Shown piece after piece: positions 7,871-16,761 of a stretch of 64,000 bases of DNA. Both the position numbers and the translations under genes were made by a program. Numbering within the stretch: position 1 is the first letter of the stretch; each line of letters starts with the position of its first letter. The DNA is from Pleomorphovibrio marinus (GTDB lineage: Bacteria > Bacteroidota > Bacteroidia > Cytophagales > Cyclobacteriaceae), in the NCBI RefSeq assembly GCF_003347495.1, contig NZ_QCXY01000001.1:558001-622000 (forward strand). The letters are read 5' to 3'. The notes under the pieces were generated by a model. It worked only from the letters and a program-made list of their open reading frames with translations, did not search any database and had not been told where the DNA came from.

Positions 7871-9169
7871 ATGTGTGGATCTTTTATTAATTTAAGGATT
7901 TTAGTGGTTCGGGCAGTAGCCAAGCACTATAGGACACTCACCTTGGCCTTGGCGGTGGTGGTTAGTGCTACCTTGGTCACTTATGGCCAAGGGCTACCGG
8001 TTGCTCCGCCGCAGGATCTCGATCTCTCACCGATGGCACTGGCTCGCATCACACCAGCAATGCAAGCCTATCTTGACTCTGGGAAATATGCGGGTGCTGT
8101 GCTGGTTATCGCCCGCCATGGCAAGATAGGATACAGTCAGTCGATAGGTTTCATGAATCTCGAAAAGAAGATCCCTATGCGAACCGATGCAGTGTTCCGC
8201 ATTGCCTCAATGACAAAACCAATTATTGCCGCTGCTATTCTGAAACTGGTAGACAAAGGCAAGGTTCGTCTTGATAGTCCAGTGGCTAAATATATCCCGG
8301 CCTTTGCTGACTTGCAAGTGGGCAGTGGTGGCGAATCAATGAGAGCTTCTCATAGGCTAATGAATGTTGAGGACTTGCTCACGCACACCTCGGGGCTCCT
8401 AGGTTTCGGTACACCTGGCCATCGTAAAGCCTTAGACACCCTAAGTCACCCTGAACGAACGCTAAATGAATATGTAGACATCATTGCAAAGATGCCATTG
8501 ACATCTTCCCCCGGAGAAAAATGGGATTACAGCAACATAGGCTACGAAGTACTCGGACGGATAATTGAAATTGCTTCAGGCTTGCCGCTGGACCGTTATC
8601 TTAATGAGGAGATTTTTACCCCACTGGGTATGCAGGAAACATCCTTTCATTTCAAGCCTACGATGGAGGGGCGAATTCCCCTGGTATACTCCCAAGAAAT
8701 GAACGGCACGATCCTTCCCCTTCCACAGTTCGGGTTGGACAACTACCTGCCAACAAATCAATTCTTGTCGGGAGGGGGAGGACTCCTTTCTACAGCTGCT
8801 GACTACATACGCTTCTCACAAATGTTGCTGAACGGTGGCCAGCTAGATGGCAAGCGCATACTCTCACATGAAAGCGTAACCTCTATGATGCGTAATCATC
8901 TTGAACCTTCGTTGACACCTATTATTACACCGATATTTGATCATCAAGGATATGGTTATGGACTTGGAGGGGCGGTTCTTGTTGATCCCACGCTCTCCGG
9001 TGAGTTAGGCTCAACAGGTATCTTCCGCTGGGTGGGAAGTGTGAGCACGTTCTTCTGGATTGATCAAAAGGAGGATCTAATAGCTCTGTTGTTAACACAA
9101 TCTCGTACGGGCGGCTACCAGATGGAGCGTTCCTTTCAGCAACTTGTGTATGAGGCAATCTTGCGGTAA
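7871..9169 (+). CDS. Beta-lactamase-fold serine hydrolase, class C type
   Basis: 432 residues from the ATG at 7871. A hydrophobic export signal (LTLALAVVVSATLVTYG) follows about 20 residues in, which favours this start over the upstream TTG. The catalytic SxxK is in ASMTKPIIAA, the Tyr motif is DYSNIGYEVLG, and THTSGLLGFG and SGGGGLLSTAADY are also family hallmarks of PF00144. The third box is not clearly KTG. It is likely an exported esterase, DD-peptidase or D-aminopeptidase-like enzyme rather than a proven antibiotic lactamase. The reading frame looks richer in G and C than its neighbours, with more CGC and CTC codons, which suggests recent transfer. Confidence 0.85.
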   Translation: MCGSFINLRILVVRAVAKHYRTLTLALAVVVSATLVTYGQGLPVAPPQDLDLSPMALARITPAMQAYLDSGKYAGAVLVIARHGKIGYSQSIGFMNLEKKIPMRTDAVFRIASMTKPIIAAAILKLVDKGKVRLDSPVAKYIPAFADLQVGSGGESMRASHRLMNVEDLLTHTSGLLGFGTPGHRKALDTLSHPERTLNEYVDIIAKMPLTSSPGEKWDYSNIGYEVLGRIIEIASGLPLDRYLNEEIFTPLGMQETSFHFKPTMEGRIPLVYSQEMNGTILPLPQFGLDNYLPTNQFLSGGGGLLSTAADYIRFSQMLLNGGQLDGKRILSHESVTSMMRNHLEPSLTPIITPIFDHQGYGYGLGGAVLVDPTLSGELGSTGIFRWVGSVSTFFWIDQKEDLIALLLTQSRTGGYQMERSFQQLVYEAILR

Positions 9170-9486
9170 CAACCCACTCAAAAGCTGGTTTTTGAAAGCC
9201 GAATCTTTACAAATCTGGGACGGAAATGGCTAGAAACAACTCTATCTCAGATGTAAATTTGACGTGGGCATTTAAACAGGTGTTAAGGGTGATGCCTCCC
9301 TAAATTTATTATTTAATTGCAATGGATGTAAGATTTTGCATAGCGTATCATTTCGGTTTTTGGTTTGTATTTCCATTTTTAGCTAAAGTTACCCTGTGGG
9401 GAGAAGAAAGTATTGTAAAAATGCGCACAAATTGATTTACCTTTCCAGATACCCGATGAGTTGCTTGGGTTGCAATAGGTTGGCCA
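9170..9486. other. Intergenic region, nothing recognised
   Basis: About 315 bases between convergent genes. No coding pattern, repeat or convincing terminator hairpin was found. Confidence 0.4.
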
Positions 9487-11958
9487 TTATTTTACACCCA
9501 CCCTGGTCCTGTCTTCTTCAGATCCGGATTTGATATTCACAGCCTTTAACTTCCTGTTTCCAAAATTCCGGGTATAGGTCAGCCGTATCGCCCTTATGTT
9601 CAATCTTAATATTAAATCCAAATCAACCCTCGGATCTCCCATACTGGATCCAATTATCACGTGATTGGTACTAAGGATATCTGTGGCGTTTAGCCGGAAT
9701 GTGCCTTTTTCCCCGTCGAGTTTTTTCTGAATACCCACATTGAGGGAGCCGAAGGGCCGCCTCTTCCACATTCCCATTAGTTGGGTGGATTGATAATTTC
9801 CCGACACTTCCACTGCATAGCCTCTGTTTAGGTTGAAGTTTGAGGCCATGTCCAGGTTAAGGACATACAAACCCTGGGTGTTCTCCCCGGGTGCTACCCA
9901 AATCTTCTGATGCATAATGGTCGTGTTCGACTGTATATCCCACCAGTCTGTAATGATCCAGGGAACGGATAGGATCAGACTGGAAATCCGCATATGGTCC
10001 ATGTTCTGGGAACGGATTACCTGAAGGTTGTTTATAGGATCAAATTCAGGTTGAAAATTTGCAATATGGTTTTTAATTTGGCTGTAATCCAATGTAATGA
10101 TGGCTCTTCGTAACGTAAAATCCACTTTTACACCTTCCGAAATGGCAGGCCAGAGCGCCGGGTTTCCGGAAAAATAGGTATTGGGATCGACAATTAGCAC
10201 AAAGGGTGCCAGGTCATTGTAGGTGGGACGGGTAATCCGTTTTGAATACCCAAAATAAACTTCCTTTTCCTCACCAAGTTTTCTTTTTACAAATAAACTG
10301 GGAAAAAAATTGCCGTAATTCCTGTATATTTTTTCGTTATCCAACTCCGATTCTATGTCGGTCACGGTATGCTCATACCTGATCCCTGCATTAATTTGGG
10401 TTTTTTCGTTCATTTCCCAATTCGCTGTGGCATATCCGGCTGAAATGTTTTCCCTCATAGTGGCCTCCATGGACAAGTGGGGGACCATTTTTCGGCTACC
10501 GTTTTCCGTTTCGAAAACCTCTACATTATTATTGAATTGGGAAGCCGTATATTTTAAACCCGTTTCCAGTTCCAAACGCTCCGATTGAACAATCGAATAA
10601 TCAATCTTGCTAATCTTCATCCCAATTGGGGTAGATTTGTTGACCTCAATTGTGCTGGAACTGGAAAAACCCAGCCCTAAAAAGTGAAAATCATTGAAAT
10701 AATCGGCCGGGTTCATGTTATCATACCATAGCCAATCGAAGTCCATACGAAGCTGACTGTTTGGATTGGGACGGTGGATGAAATGGATATTGGAAGTAAG
10801 GCTCCTCCATCTATCGAACCTGATGGAACTGATGTTCAACTTCATACTGGAGTCGGCGGTGAACGTGTTTCTTCCCTCTACGGTGGAATGCGTATCAAAC
10901 AATCTTTCATACAATGTCACCAAGGCGCCGATTTCCGATTTCTCACCCAATGTATACCCCATGCCCGCCCTAAGGTTTTGAACAGTCAATTGGAAGGGTC
11001 TGTCTGAAAATGAATGGAAACTGGAAACAAAACCCGGTTGATAAACATCCATCGAATTAATGAGTTTTTGCCGGTTTTGATCCTGTAAAATGGAATAGCT
11101 GGCAAAAAAAGAGGATTTTTGGGTTCTTCTGTTGAAGTCAAGATTGGCTCCCAGGATCTTTCCCTGGTTGCTTCCCGCTGCCAACCCAAAGTTTCCATTG
11201 CTGCCAAAATCCGGATGCTCGGCCATCACGATATGGATGATGCCGCCTGTTCCCTCAGCATCATATTTGGCAGGTGGATTGGAGATAAGTTCTATTTTTT
11301 CAACGTTGGCAGCACTCAATCCGTCCAGCATCTGCAAGGCCGCATCTATGGGCAACCGGATAAGGTTATCGTTGATCATCACCATTACACCGCTTTTCCC
11401 ATTCAGTGTCACCGTGTAGTTATGCTGATTGACCATCACGCCCGGAGACCTGGAAAGGACTTCAAGAACCGTACCTCCTGCGGCCGTGATGGTTTCCTGT
11501 ACATTCACCACCAAACGGTCGATCTGTTTTTCATATAATGGCTTTTTGGCCGTTACAGTGATTTCATCCAGTTCATCTTCTGTTTCCATCAGGGTGATGG
11601 CTTGCAGATCAATAGGAGTATTGGCTTTAACCGTTAAATGGTCCCAGTACTTTCTATAGCCGATCATGGCTACGCTAAGCATATAGTCGGCGTTGTCCAG
11701 TTCATCAAAATAAAAGCTACCATCCTCTTCAGAAACAGCCCCTTTTACCATCAAAGAATCCATAGGGGATAATAATAGCACATTAGCATAGGGAAGGGGG
11801 TTTCCCAGATTATCTAAAATTTTCCCATTGACCCGGGATTGGGCAGCAATTTCTGAATGGGCAAATACCCCGACTAATAAAAATAAGTGTGCAGCCAGGA
11901 TCTTTTTGAAAAACCAGGGGGCAACTACTTCCAACAAATTTTTCAGTTTCTTTTCCAT
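9487..11958 (-). CDS. TonB-plug outer-membrane beta-barrel receptor, complete
   Basis: 823 residues. N-terminal hydrophobic segment (about 13-38), carboxypeptidase-regulatory-like domain (VNGKILDNLGNPLPYANV, then GAVSEEDGSFYFDEL), the linker DEITVTAKKPLYEKQIDRLV, TonB plug (VLEVLSRSPGVMV, then NPPAKYDAEGTGGIIHIV) and a barrel of the OMP_b-brl_3 type (YSKRITRPTYNDLAPF, RPFGSLNVGIQKKL, LTYTRNFGNRKLK). It is closely similar over its whole length to the gene at 1-2357 and to the broken tail at 12122-12500. No dedicated substrate-binding lipoprotein lies beside it. It is likely an outer-membrane uptake or secretion-linked receptor with unknown ligand. Confidence 0.88.
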   Translation of the reverse strand: MEKKLKNLLEVVAPWFFKKILAAHLFLLVGVFAHSEIAAQSRVNGKILDNLGNPLPYANVLLLSPMDSLMVKGAVSEEDGSFYFDELDNADYMLSVAMIGYRKYWDHLTVKANTPIDLQAITLMETEDELDEITVTAKKPLYEKQIDRLVVNVQETITAAGGTVLEVLSRSPGVMVNQHNYTVTLNGKSGVMVMINDNLIRLPIDAALQMLDGLSAANVEKIELISNPPAKYDAEGTGGIIHIVMAEHPDFGSNGNFGLAAGSNQGKILGANLDFNRRTQKSSFFASYSILQDQNRQKLINSMDVYQPGFVSSFHSFSDRPFQLTVQNLRAGMGYTLGEKSEIGALVTLYERLFDTHSTVEGRNTFTADSSMKLNISSIRFDRWRSLTSNIHFIHRPNPNSQLRMDFDWLWYDNMNPADYFNDFHFLGLGFSSSSTIEVNKSTPIGMKISKIDYSIVQSERLELETGLKYTASQFNNNVEVFETENGSRKMVPHLSMEATMRENISAGYATANWEMNEKTQINAGIRYEHTVTDIESELDNEKIYRNYGNFFPSLFVKRKLGEEKEVYFGYSKRITRPTYNDLAPFVLIVDPNTYFSGNPALWPAISEGVKVDFTLRRAIITLDYSQIKNHIANFQPEFDPINNLQVIRSQNMDHMRISSLILSVPWIITDWWDIQSNTTIMHQKIWVAPGENTQGLYVLNLDMASNFNLNRGYAVEVSGNYQSTQLMGMWKRRPFGSLNVGIQKKLDGEKGTFRLNATDILSTNHVIIGSSMGDPRVDLDLILRLNIRAIRLTYTRNFGNRKLKAVNIKSGSEEDRTRVGVK

Positions 11959-12083
11959 TAGTCCTGTAAGGTAAGAGGCAGGTGTTTCTTAAAAACTCCT
12001 GTTCATCAAAGTCCGGGTATAGGGTAAGTACCTGGCATTCATTTCAAAATTAAAAAATGAATCAAAGAAGTACTGGCACAGAT

Positions 12084-12112
12084 GTTCCAAAAAATTGAAC
12101 ATTTGATACATG
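12084..12112 (-). promoter_or_regulatory. Conserved element upstream of receptor gene, copy 2
   Basis: Matches 2549-2577 at 26 of 29 bases. It lies between the receptor start at 11958 and the decayed receptor tail that begins at 12122, so it is non-coding and placed as a promoter would be. Confidence 0.45.
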
Positions 12113-12121
12113 CCAATTACC

Positions 12122-12500
12122 TTAGTGAACCACCATTGTCTGTCGTTCCTCTTCCGAAGCAGACTCAATCTTCACTGCCTTCGGCTTTTTATTCCCGGAA
12201 GGCCTTGTATAATTTAGCATAATTGTTCTTAGTCTAAAAAAAATCAATATATGTATGCAATGGTGGTTCCAGAAAATGGGTTTCCACCAAAAGATTATTG
12301 GTATTGAGTAAGACGGTGACCGCCAACCTTAAAGTTCCCTTTTTATCCTTCAGTTTCCTTTGTAATCCCAGGTTCAAGGAACCAACGGGTCGATATCTCC
12401 AGAGTCCAATATTCCTGTTGGACTGGAAAAAGCCTTCCTATCACAAACTTAGTAGTACCTCCATCTGGATTAAGTGTGTTGTTATAGGTTGAGGGAATCG
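12122..12500 (-). pseudogene. Decayed C-terminal end of a third receptor paralog
   Basis: Read on the minus strand and switching frames, the stretch encodes fragments that match the C-terminus of the receptor at 9487. They are EGFFQSNRNIGLWRYRPVGS, LNLGLQRKLKDKKGTLRL and, after a further shift, LNYTRPSGNKKPKAVKIES ending SEEERQTMVVH and a stop at 12122. The intact paralog reads RRPFGSLNVGIQKKLDGEKG and LTYTRNFGNRKLKAVNIKS. Stops and at least two frameshifts interrupt it, and everything upstream of the last barrel strands is gone. Confidence 0.8.
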
Positions 12501-12554
12501 GAATCAAAATTTTATATTTTAATTTTCACCTACTGTCAAAACAGTCAAAAAAAA

Positions 12555-13802
12555 TTAAAGAGCCAAGGAGAAAACCCGGTGGCTGTTGTGAAAAAATAGA
12601 TTTTTCCCTCCAGCAGACCAGGTAAGCCTAGAGCCTTTAATACTTTGGAAATCCTCCCCAAGAGGGGTTCCTGTCATCTGCTTAGTGCTTCCATCGGATA
12701 GATCAGCAAGCCATACTTCGGATATACCGCTTTTCTCTCCCAAAAAGGCCAGCTTATTTTCCATGTCATGAGGTGTAAAGGACGGCATAGCACCCTGGAA
12801 AGAAAAAGGAAGAGCATGCAAATCTGCCGATCCATTTTGGCCTAATTCATACACTTTAATGGTTTCTATTTGACTACCAAAGGAACTAAATGAGATGGCC
12901 AACTTTTCTCCGGAACCATTTAAGCTCAAACGAATTGGGGGAGATTCAAAAGATTCAGAAAGAACCTTTTGGGATCTTGATTCAAAATCCATCTCTACAA
13001 GCCCCCTTGGTTCACCTACACCCCTACTAAATAAAGCCAAAAAACCAGTATTTTCCCTATTGAAAACAGGGGACTGGTAGTTTTCATCCTCAGCACCGAA
13101 ATAAACAATTTCACCATTATCAATATCCAATAAACCTACCTGTACAGGCCGTTCATGAAATGGAAGTTCCAAATAATTTATGTCGGAAACAAATAACAGC
13201 TTCCTCCCTTCTTTGTCCCATTGGGGGGATCGACCTCGCAATAGGATGAATTTTGGAGCTGTATTCGATAACTCGTCATCCTCCGGTCGAAAAACTAAGA
13301 TGGACCTATAGCTATTATGGTAGGCTTCCACTGCCAAAAATTGCTGATTCGGGTCAAAAACTGCCGAAAAAAAATTCTCGTGATGCTTATATACTTCCTG
13401 TACTAGGGGCGGTTCACCCACCATAATCTGTGCTTCAAGGATATTGATCCTCACATTTCCCGAGAAAATCTCTAGCCGGAAGAGATAAGCTTGTCCATTA
13501 ATTAAGTTTCTTATTTCATGGTTGAAGGTTCGTTGTTGGAAATATCCCATTAATGTTTTTTCCTCATCCTCTACTAGATAAAGCTCAAATCGGGTGGGTT
13601 GGACTACATGGGTGGGGCAAAAATTACAAATGTACATCTGTTCAGCCCAAAACAAGCTTACTGATGCATCCTGGGGAATTCCATAAAAATAGTATGGGGC
13701 AACAAATTGATTTGCAGTCATTATTTCCTCCTTATCCCCACAAGCAGAAATAAAAGTCAGCCAAACTAAAAGTAAAACCCACCTTCTAATAATCTTCACC
13801 AT
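12555..13802 (-). CDS. Lipoprotein with TolB/WD40-like beta-propeller
   Basis: 415 residues. A signal peptide ends in the lipobox ISAC (Cys21), so it is probably anchored in a membrane facing the periplasm or surface. Residues about 30-130 resemble a fibronectin-III-like module (VSLFWAEQM, LINGQAYLFRLEIF). The rest contains repeated blades of the TolB type: FSAVFDPNQQFLAVEA, RSPQWDKEGRKLLFVSD, YQSPVFNRENTGFLALF, MPSFTPHDMENKLAFLGE and RLTWSAGGKNLFF. Such propellers usually bind partner proteins. No neighbouring gene defines its role. Confidence 0.75.
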   Translation of the reverse strand: MVKIIRRWVLLLVWLTFISACGDKEEIMTANQFVAPYYFYGIPQDASVSLFWAEQMYICNFCPTHVVQPTRFELYLVEDEEKTLMGYFQQRTFNHEIRNLINGQAYLFRLEIFSGNVRINILEAQIMVGEPPLVQEVYKHHENFFSAVFDPNQQFLAVEAYHNSYRSILVFRPEDDELSNTAPKFILLRGRSPQWDKEGRKLLFVSDINYLELPFHERPVQVGLLDIDNGEIVYFGAEDENYQSPVFNRENTGFLALFSRGVGEPRGLVEMDFESRSQKVLSESFESPPIRLSLNGSGEKLAISFSSFGSQIETIKVYELGQNGSADLHALPFSFQGAMPSFTPHDMENKLAFLGEKSGISEVWLADLSDGSTKQMTGTPLGEDFQSIKGSRLTWSAGGKNLFFHNSHRVFSLAL

Positions 13803-14256
13803 TACTCCTTATTTTTGAGAATAATAAGTTTCGTCTAATACCTAGACGTAAATATCCTTATTTCTGCTACATTTTCCTCAAAATACACATGCAACACATC
13901 CCAGCCATTTTGTAGTACAAATCACAAAAAGGAATGGTGAAATGGGTGCTTTTGATGGAAAGGAAAGGCACCTGGAATCAATGCCTATTATTTCAGGTCT
14001 TTTAAGGATATCGGCAGCCTTGATAGGGGAAAACGGACTAACTTGGTGTGGATTTGCCAAAACCCCATTTAGGAATATCGCCAATCCCTATTTATGAATA
14101 GGGAATAAAAATCGGAAAAGTGTGTAAAAAAATAATATTTTCTTATGGCCTTATCAGGCAGTTGACAAACAATTTTGGATGCAATAAAGTTATAAAATTT
14201 ATTTAAATTGTAAAATTCAAATATAACCATATTTAATTTGTTTTGTAGTGAATTTT

Positions 14257-14287
14257 TTTTGTTACATTAAAATATATTTTGTTACAT
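14257..14287 (+). promoter_or_regulatory. Direct repeat TTTTGTTACAT, candidate operator
   Basis: The exact 11-mer TTTTGTTACAT occurs at 14257-14267 and again at 14277-14287, a period of 20 bases or about two helical turns. It lies about 115 bases before the first of two tandem secreted-protein genes. The spacing fits a dimeric regulator binding one DNA face, such as a LytTR-type or AraC-type protein. No regulator gene is adjacent. Confidence 0.4.
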
Positions 14288-14354
14288 GATTTTAATATTT
14301 GATATAAGTTGGTATAGGTATTGCAATTAAACCTATTGAAAATATTGATCAAAT

Positions 14355-14375
14355 AATGAGAATAACGATCTCATT
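14355..14375 (+). promoter_or_regulatory. Hairpin in the leader of the PepSY-like gene pair
   Basis: AATGAGA and TCTCATT pair as a perfect 7-base stem around a 7-base loop, ending 25 bases before the ATG at 14401. It could be a protein site in DNA or a structure in the mRNA leader. Confidence 0.3.
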
Positions 14376-14400
14376 TTCAAAAACTAAACCAACTATTACA

Positions 14401-14838
14401 ATGAAAAAGTTAGCGTATTTAATGATGGCCTCCGGCTTGATTTTCTTTGGAGCATGTGAACCTAACCGAGATCGTGCCACAGCAGATGAAAATGTGCTGA
14501 ACGAAAGAAGGGATGATACTAGAGGTGCCCCAGGAGACACCCTTGATCAGCCTCAAAGACAAAACCCCGCAGTGGGTGAGGATTTGAGAGAAGGTAACGT
14601 CCCGGATGTAAACGAAGGACAAAGAGCAGAAGGTCATGCCATGGAGGGAATTCCTTCCAATCTCAGGCAAAAAATCGACAGGGATGCGTCTGAAAATGAC
14701 AGGAAAATCCTGAACAGTAGGCCAATTACCCATGGTGGGGTAAAGCACTATGAACTTACCTACCTAGAAAAAGACGGCAACCAAACCAAAATCACCTATG
14801 ACGAGAAGGGTGATGAAGTGGACGATAATGAAGAATAA
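14401..14838 (+). CDS. Small lipoprotein with PepSY-like C-terminal domain
   Basis: 145 residues from the ATG at 14401, chosen because MKKLAYLMMASGLIFFGAC is then a proper lipoprotein signal (Cys19); the open frame itself extends 15 codons further upstream. A charged, disordered stretch (residues 20-85, rich in Asp, Glu, Arg, Pro) leads to IPSNLRQKIDRD, then HYELTYLEKDGN and ITYDEKGDEV. This resembles PepSY-like/DUF2874 domains in periplasmic proteins of Bacteroidota. The next gene encodes a related protein, and both ATGs are preceded by the same AACCAACTATTA string. Probably envelope-associated; function unknown. Confidence 0.7.
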   Translation: MKKLAYLMMASGLIFFGACEPNRDRATADENVLNERRDDTRGAPGDTLDQPQRQNPAVGEDLREGNVPDVNEGQRAEGHAMEGIPSNLRQKIDRDASENDRKILNSRPITHGGVKHYELTYLEKDGNQTKITYDEKGDEVDDNEE

Positions 14839-14882
14839 AATCAAATCCTAAATAAATTTTCTAACAAAAACCAACTATTATT

Positions 14883-15311
14883 ATGAAAAAGCTAATGTTA
14901 TCTTTGGCCGTATGCGGAATGTTCGGATTCACAGCCATACAAGCAAATGCGCTGGTATTGCCAGCCAACACAGATTCAATTTATCAGGATGATGAAAAAA
15001 TCGATCCTGATGATTTGCCAGAGCAAGTAAAGGAGTCCATTAAAAAGGACGACAAAATGAATAAGAAGAAGATTTCTGAAGCTAGGACGGAGCGCAAAGA
15101 CAATCAAATGTACTATGTAGTGAAGTTTGAAAAAGATGATGACGGCGAGGAAGTAACCAAAAAATTTGATGCAATGGGAAAAGAAGCCAAAGAAGGCGCC
15201 CAACATCAACAACAGAGGCCCGCAGGCCAACAAACCAGCCCTGCGCAGGGTACCCCGCAACAACAACCTCAACAACAGGGAACACCTGGAACCAACAGGC
15301 CAAACCTATAA
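14883..15311 (+). CDS. Small secreted PepSY-like protein with Gln/Pro-rich tail
   Basis: 142 residues. A signal peptide (MKKLMLSLAVCGMFGFTAIQANA) is followed by a domain homologous to the end of the preceding gene: DLPEQVKESIKKDD, MYYVVKFEKDDDGE and KKFDAMGKE. The tail (about 106-142) is low-complexity Gln/Pro/Gly/Thr. The gap from the upstream gene is 44 bases and a strong terminator follows, so the two form a short operon produced by tandem duplication. The protein is probably exported to the periplasm and soluble, since it lacks the lipobox of its sister. Confidence 0.7.
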   Translation: MKKLMLSLAVCGMFGFTAIQANALVLPANTDSIYQDDEKIDPDDLPEQVKESIKKDDKMNKKKISEARTERKDNQMYYVVKFEKDDDGEEVTKKFDAMGKEAKEGAQHQQQRPAGQQTSPAQGTPQQQPQQQGTPGTNRPNL

Positions 15312-15358
15312 TTTAAAATCGAATTAATTGGGTTTAAATAGATTAGATGTTAATCGTA

Positions 15359-15394
15359 AAAAGCAGTGGCTGAATAGCCACTGCTTTTATTTTT
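15359..15394 (+). terminator. Intrinsic terminator, probably bidirectional
   Basis: AAAAGCAGTGGCT and AGCCACTGCTTTT form a perfect 13-base stem around GAAT, followed by a T-rich tract. A-rich sequence on the left also gives a U-tract for the minus strand. It lies between the PepSY-like pair and the convergent helicase gene and overlaps the helicase 3' end. Confidence 0.85.
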
Positions 15395-16739
15395 TCCACT
15401 TCCCTTTTTGTTTTAATTGGTTTCGATTTTTCTTGGCTTTTCTTTTCCCTTTACTAAAATTTGTCTTCGGAATGGGTTTAGTCTTGGGTTTTGGTTTCTT
15501 TTCGTGAAAACCTCCTTTGAAATCCGGATTCTCTTTTTTCTTCTGTTCGTCTATCTCCCTTTCGTAACCTTGTTGTTCCTCGAAAGGGGTCTTTGTAGAT
15601 GGAACTTCAAGGGGTATGTCTACCATAGGCACCTGCATACGGATGATTTTTTGGATATGGTCAAAATGGTAGACTTCAGCAGGGTTTACAAAAGTAATGG
15701 CCTCCCCCTTGCTATGGGCCCTCCCTGTACGGCCGATACGGTGTACGTAATCCTCGTAGATCAGGGGGACGTCAAAATTCACAACATGGCTGACATCTGT
15801 AATATCCAGCCCCCTGGAGGCCACATCTGTAGCTACCAGAATCCGAACCTTACCCTGCTTAAATTGATCCATGGCATTGATGCGGGTGTTTTGCCCTTTG
15901 TTCGCATGAATCACTCGGATTTCCTCACTTTCGGTCCTTTCCAAAAACTTGAAAATGGCTTCCGCATTTTTCCGAGACCTTGTAAAGACAATTAGGCGCT
16001 GCATTCTTTCGTCTTTAAGCAGGTATGCAAGCAAGTTTATTTTTGTCTTTATGTTAGGAACGAGATAATAAACCTGAGAAACCGTATCTGCAGTGGAAGC
16101 CTGGGGGGCGATCTCTACACGCTCCGGAAATTCCAAGAATTCCGAAGAAAGCATTTCCACCTTTTCACTAAAAGTGGCAGAAAAAAGCAGGTTTTGCTTT
16201 TTGACGGGTATAACCTCAAGTATGGCTCTAATTTGAGGCAAAAACCCCATATCTAACATTTTGTCAGCTTCGTCAAGAACCATGGTTTTTATGTCCCTTG
16301 GGAATATCTCTCCCCTCTTATAGAGATCCATAAAGCGGCCGGGTGTTGCGATGATTAGATCTACACCATTTTGGATACTTTCGATCTGGGTTTTGGGCCC
16401 TATTCCACCATAAAGACTCACTATTCGCAAGTCGGTATATCTGCCAAATTTTATTGCTTCCTCTGCAATTTGCATCACCAGCTCCCTGGTAGGTGCCAAA
16501 ATAAGACCCCTGGGGTGGGTGCCCTGGGCGTATTTCAGTTTAAAGAGTGCGGGCAGAAGATAAGCAGCAGTTTTGCCAGTCCCTGTTTGGGCGATTCCCA
16601 AAAGATCATGGCCAGCTAAAACGATGGGAATTGCCTTTTCTTGAATAGGAGTAGGGGTCTGGTAGCCCGCTTCCTTGACAGCCTCCAAAAGTTGTTTGTT
16701 GAGTTTAAAATTTTCGAAAGACTGTGTGGTATCGGACAT
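15387..16739 (-). CDS. DEAD-box ATP-dependent RNA helicase
   Basis: 450 residues with all core helicase motifs: the Q motif (TPTPIQEKAIP), motif I AQTGTGKT, Ia PTRELV, II DEAD, III SAT (LFSATF), V ATDVASRGLDI and VI HRIGRTGRAH. The last 60 residues are Lys-rich (FSKGKRKAKKNRNQ), a common RNA-binding tail. It likely remodels RNA in ribosome assembly or mRNA turnover in the cytoplasm, as RhlE/DbpA-like enzymes do. It is monocistronic and divergent from dihydroorotase with only 22 bases between the start codons. Confidence 0.93.
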   Translation of the reverse strand: MSDTTQSFENFKLNKQLLEAVKEAGYQTPTPIQEKAIPIVLAGHDLLGIAQTGTGKTAAYLLPALFKLKYAQGTHPRGLILAPTRELVMQIAEEAIKFGRYTDLRIVSLYGGIGPKTQIESIQNGVDLIIATPGRFMDLYKRGEIFPRDIKTMVLDEADKMLDMGFLPQIRAILEVIPVKKQNLLFSATFSEKVEMLSSEFLEFPERVEIAPQASTADTVSQVYYLVPNIKTKINLLAYLLKDERMQRLIVFTRSRKNAEAIFKFLERTESEEIRVIHANKGQNTRINAMDQFKQGKVRILVATDVASRGLDITDVSHVVNFDVPLIYEDYVHRIGRTGRAHSKGEAITFVNPAEVYHFDHIQKIIRMQVPMVDIPLEVPSTKTPFEEQQGYEREIDEQKKKENPDFKGGFHEKKPKPKTKPIPKTNFSKGKRKAKKNRNQLKQKGKWKK

Positions 16740-16761
16740 GTTTTTTTAATTTTAGGAGCTG

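Larger units (their letters stand above)
13803..14400. other. AT-rich intergenic region
   Basis: Nearly 600 bases between a divergent pair of lipoprotein genes. From about 14100 onward it is strongly AT-rich and carries a direct repeat (14257-14287) and a leader hairpin (14355-14375). A stretch at 13878-14096 is open on both strands but matches nothing I recognise. Confidence 0.5.

Noticed and set aside
12530-12552. Terminator for the propeller lipoprotein gene
   Set aside because: The small CTGT/ACAG hairpin has its T-run on the wrong side for a minus-strand transcript.
13878-14096. Stretch open on both strands, possible small gene
   Set aside because: Neither translation resembles a protein I know, there is no start-context support, and no terminator follows. 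It may be a relic but I cannot support it.
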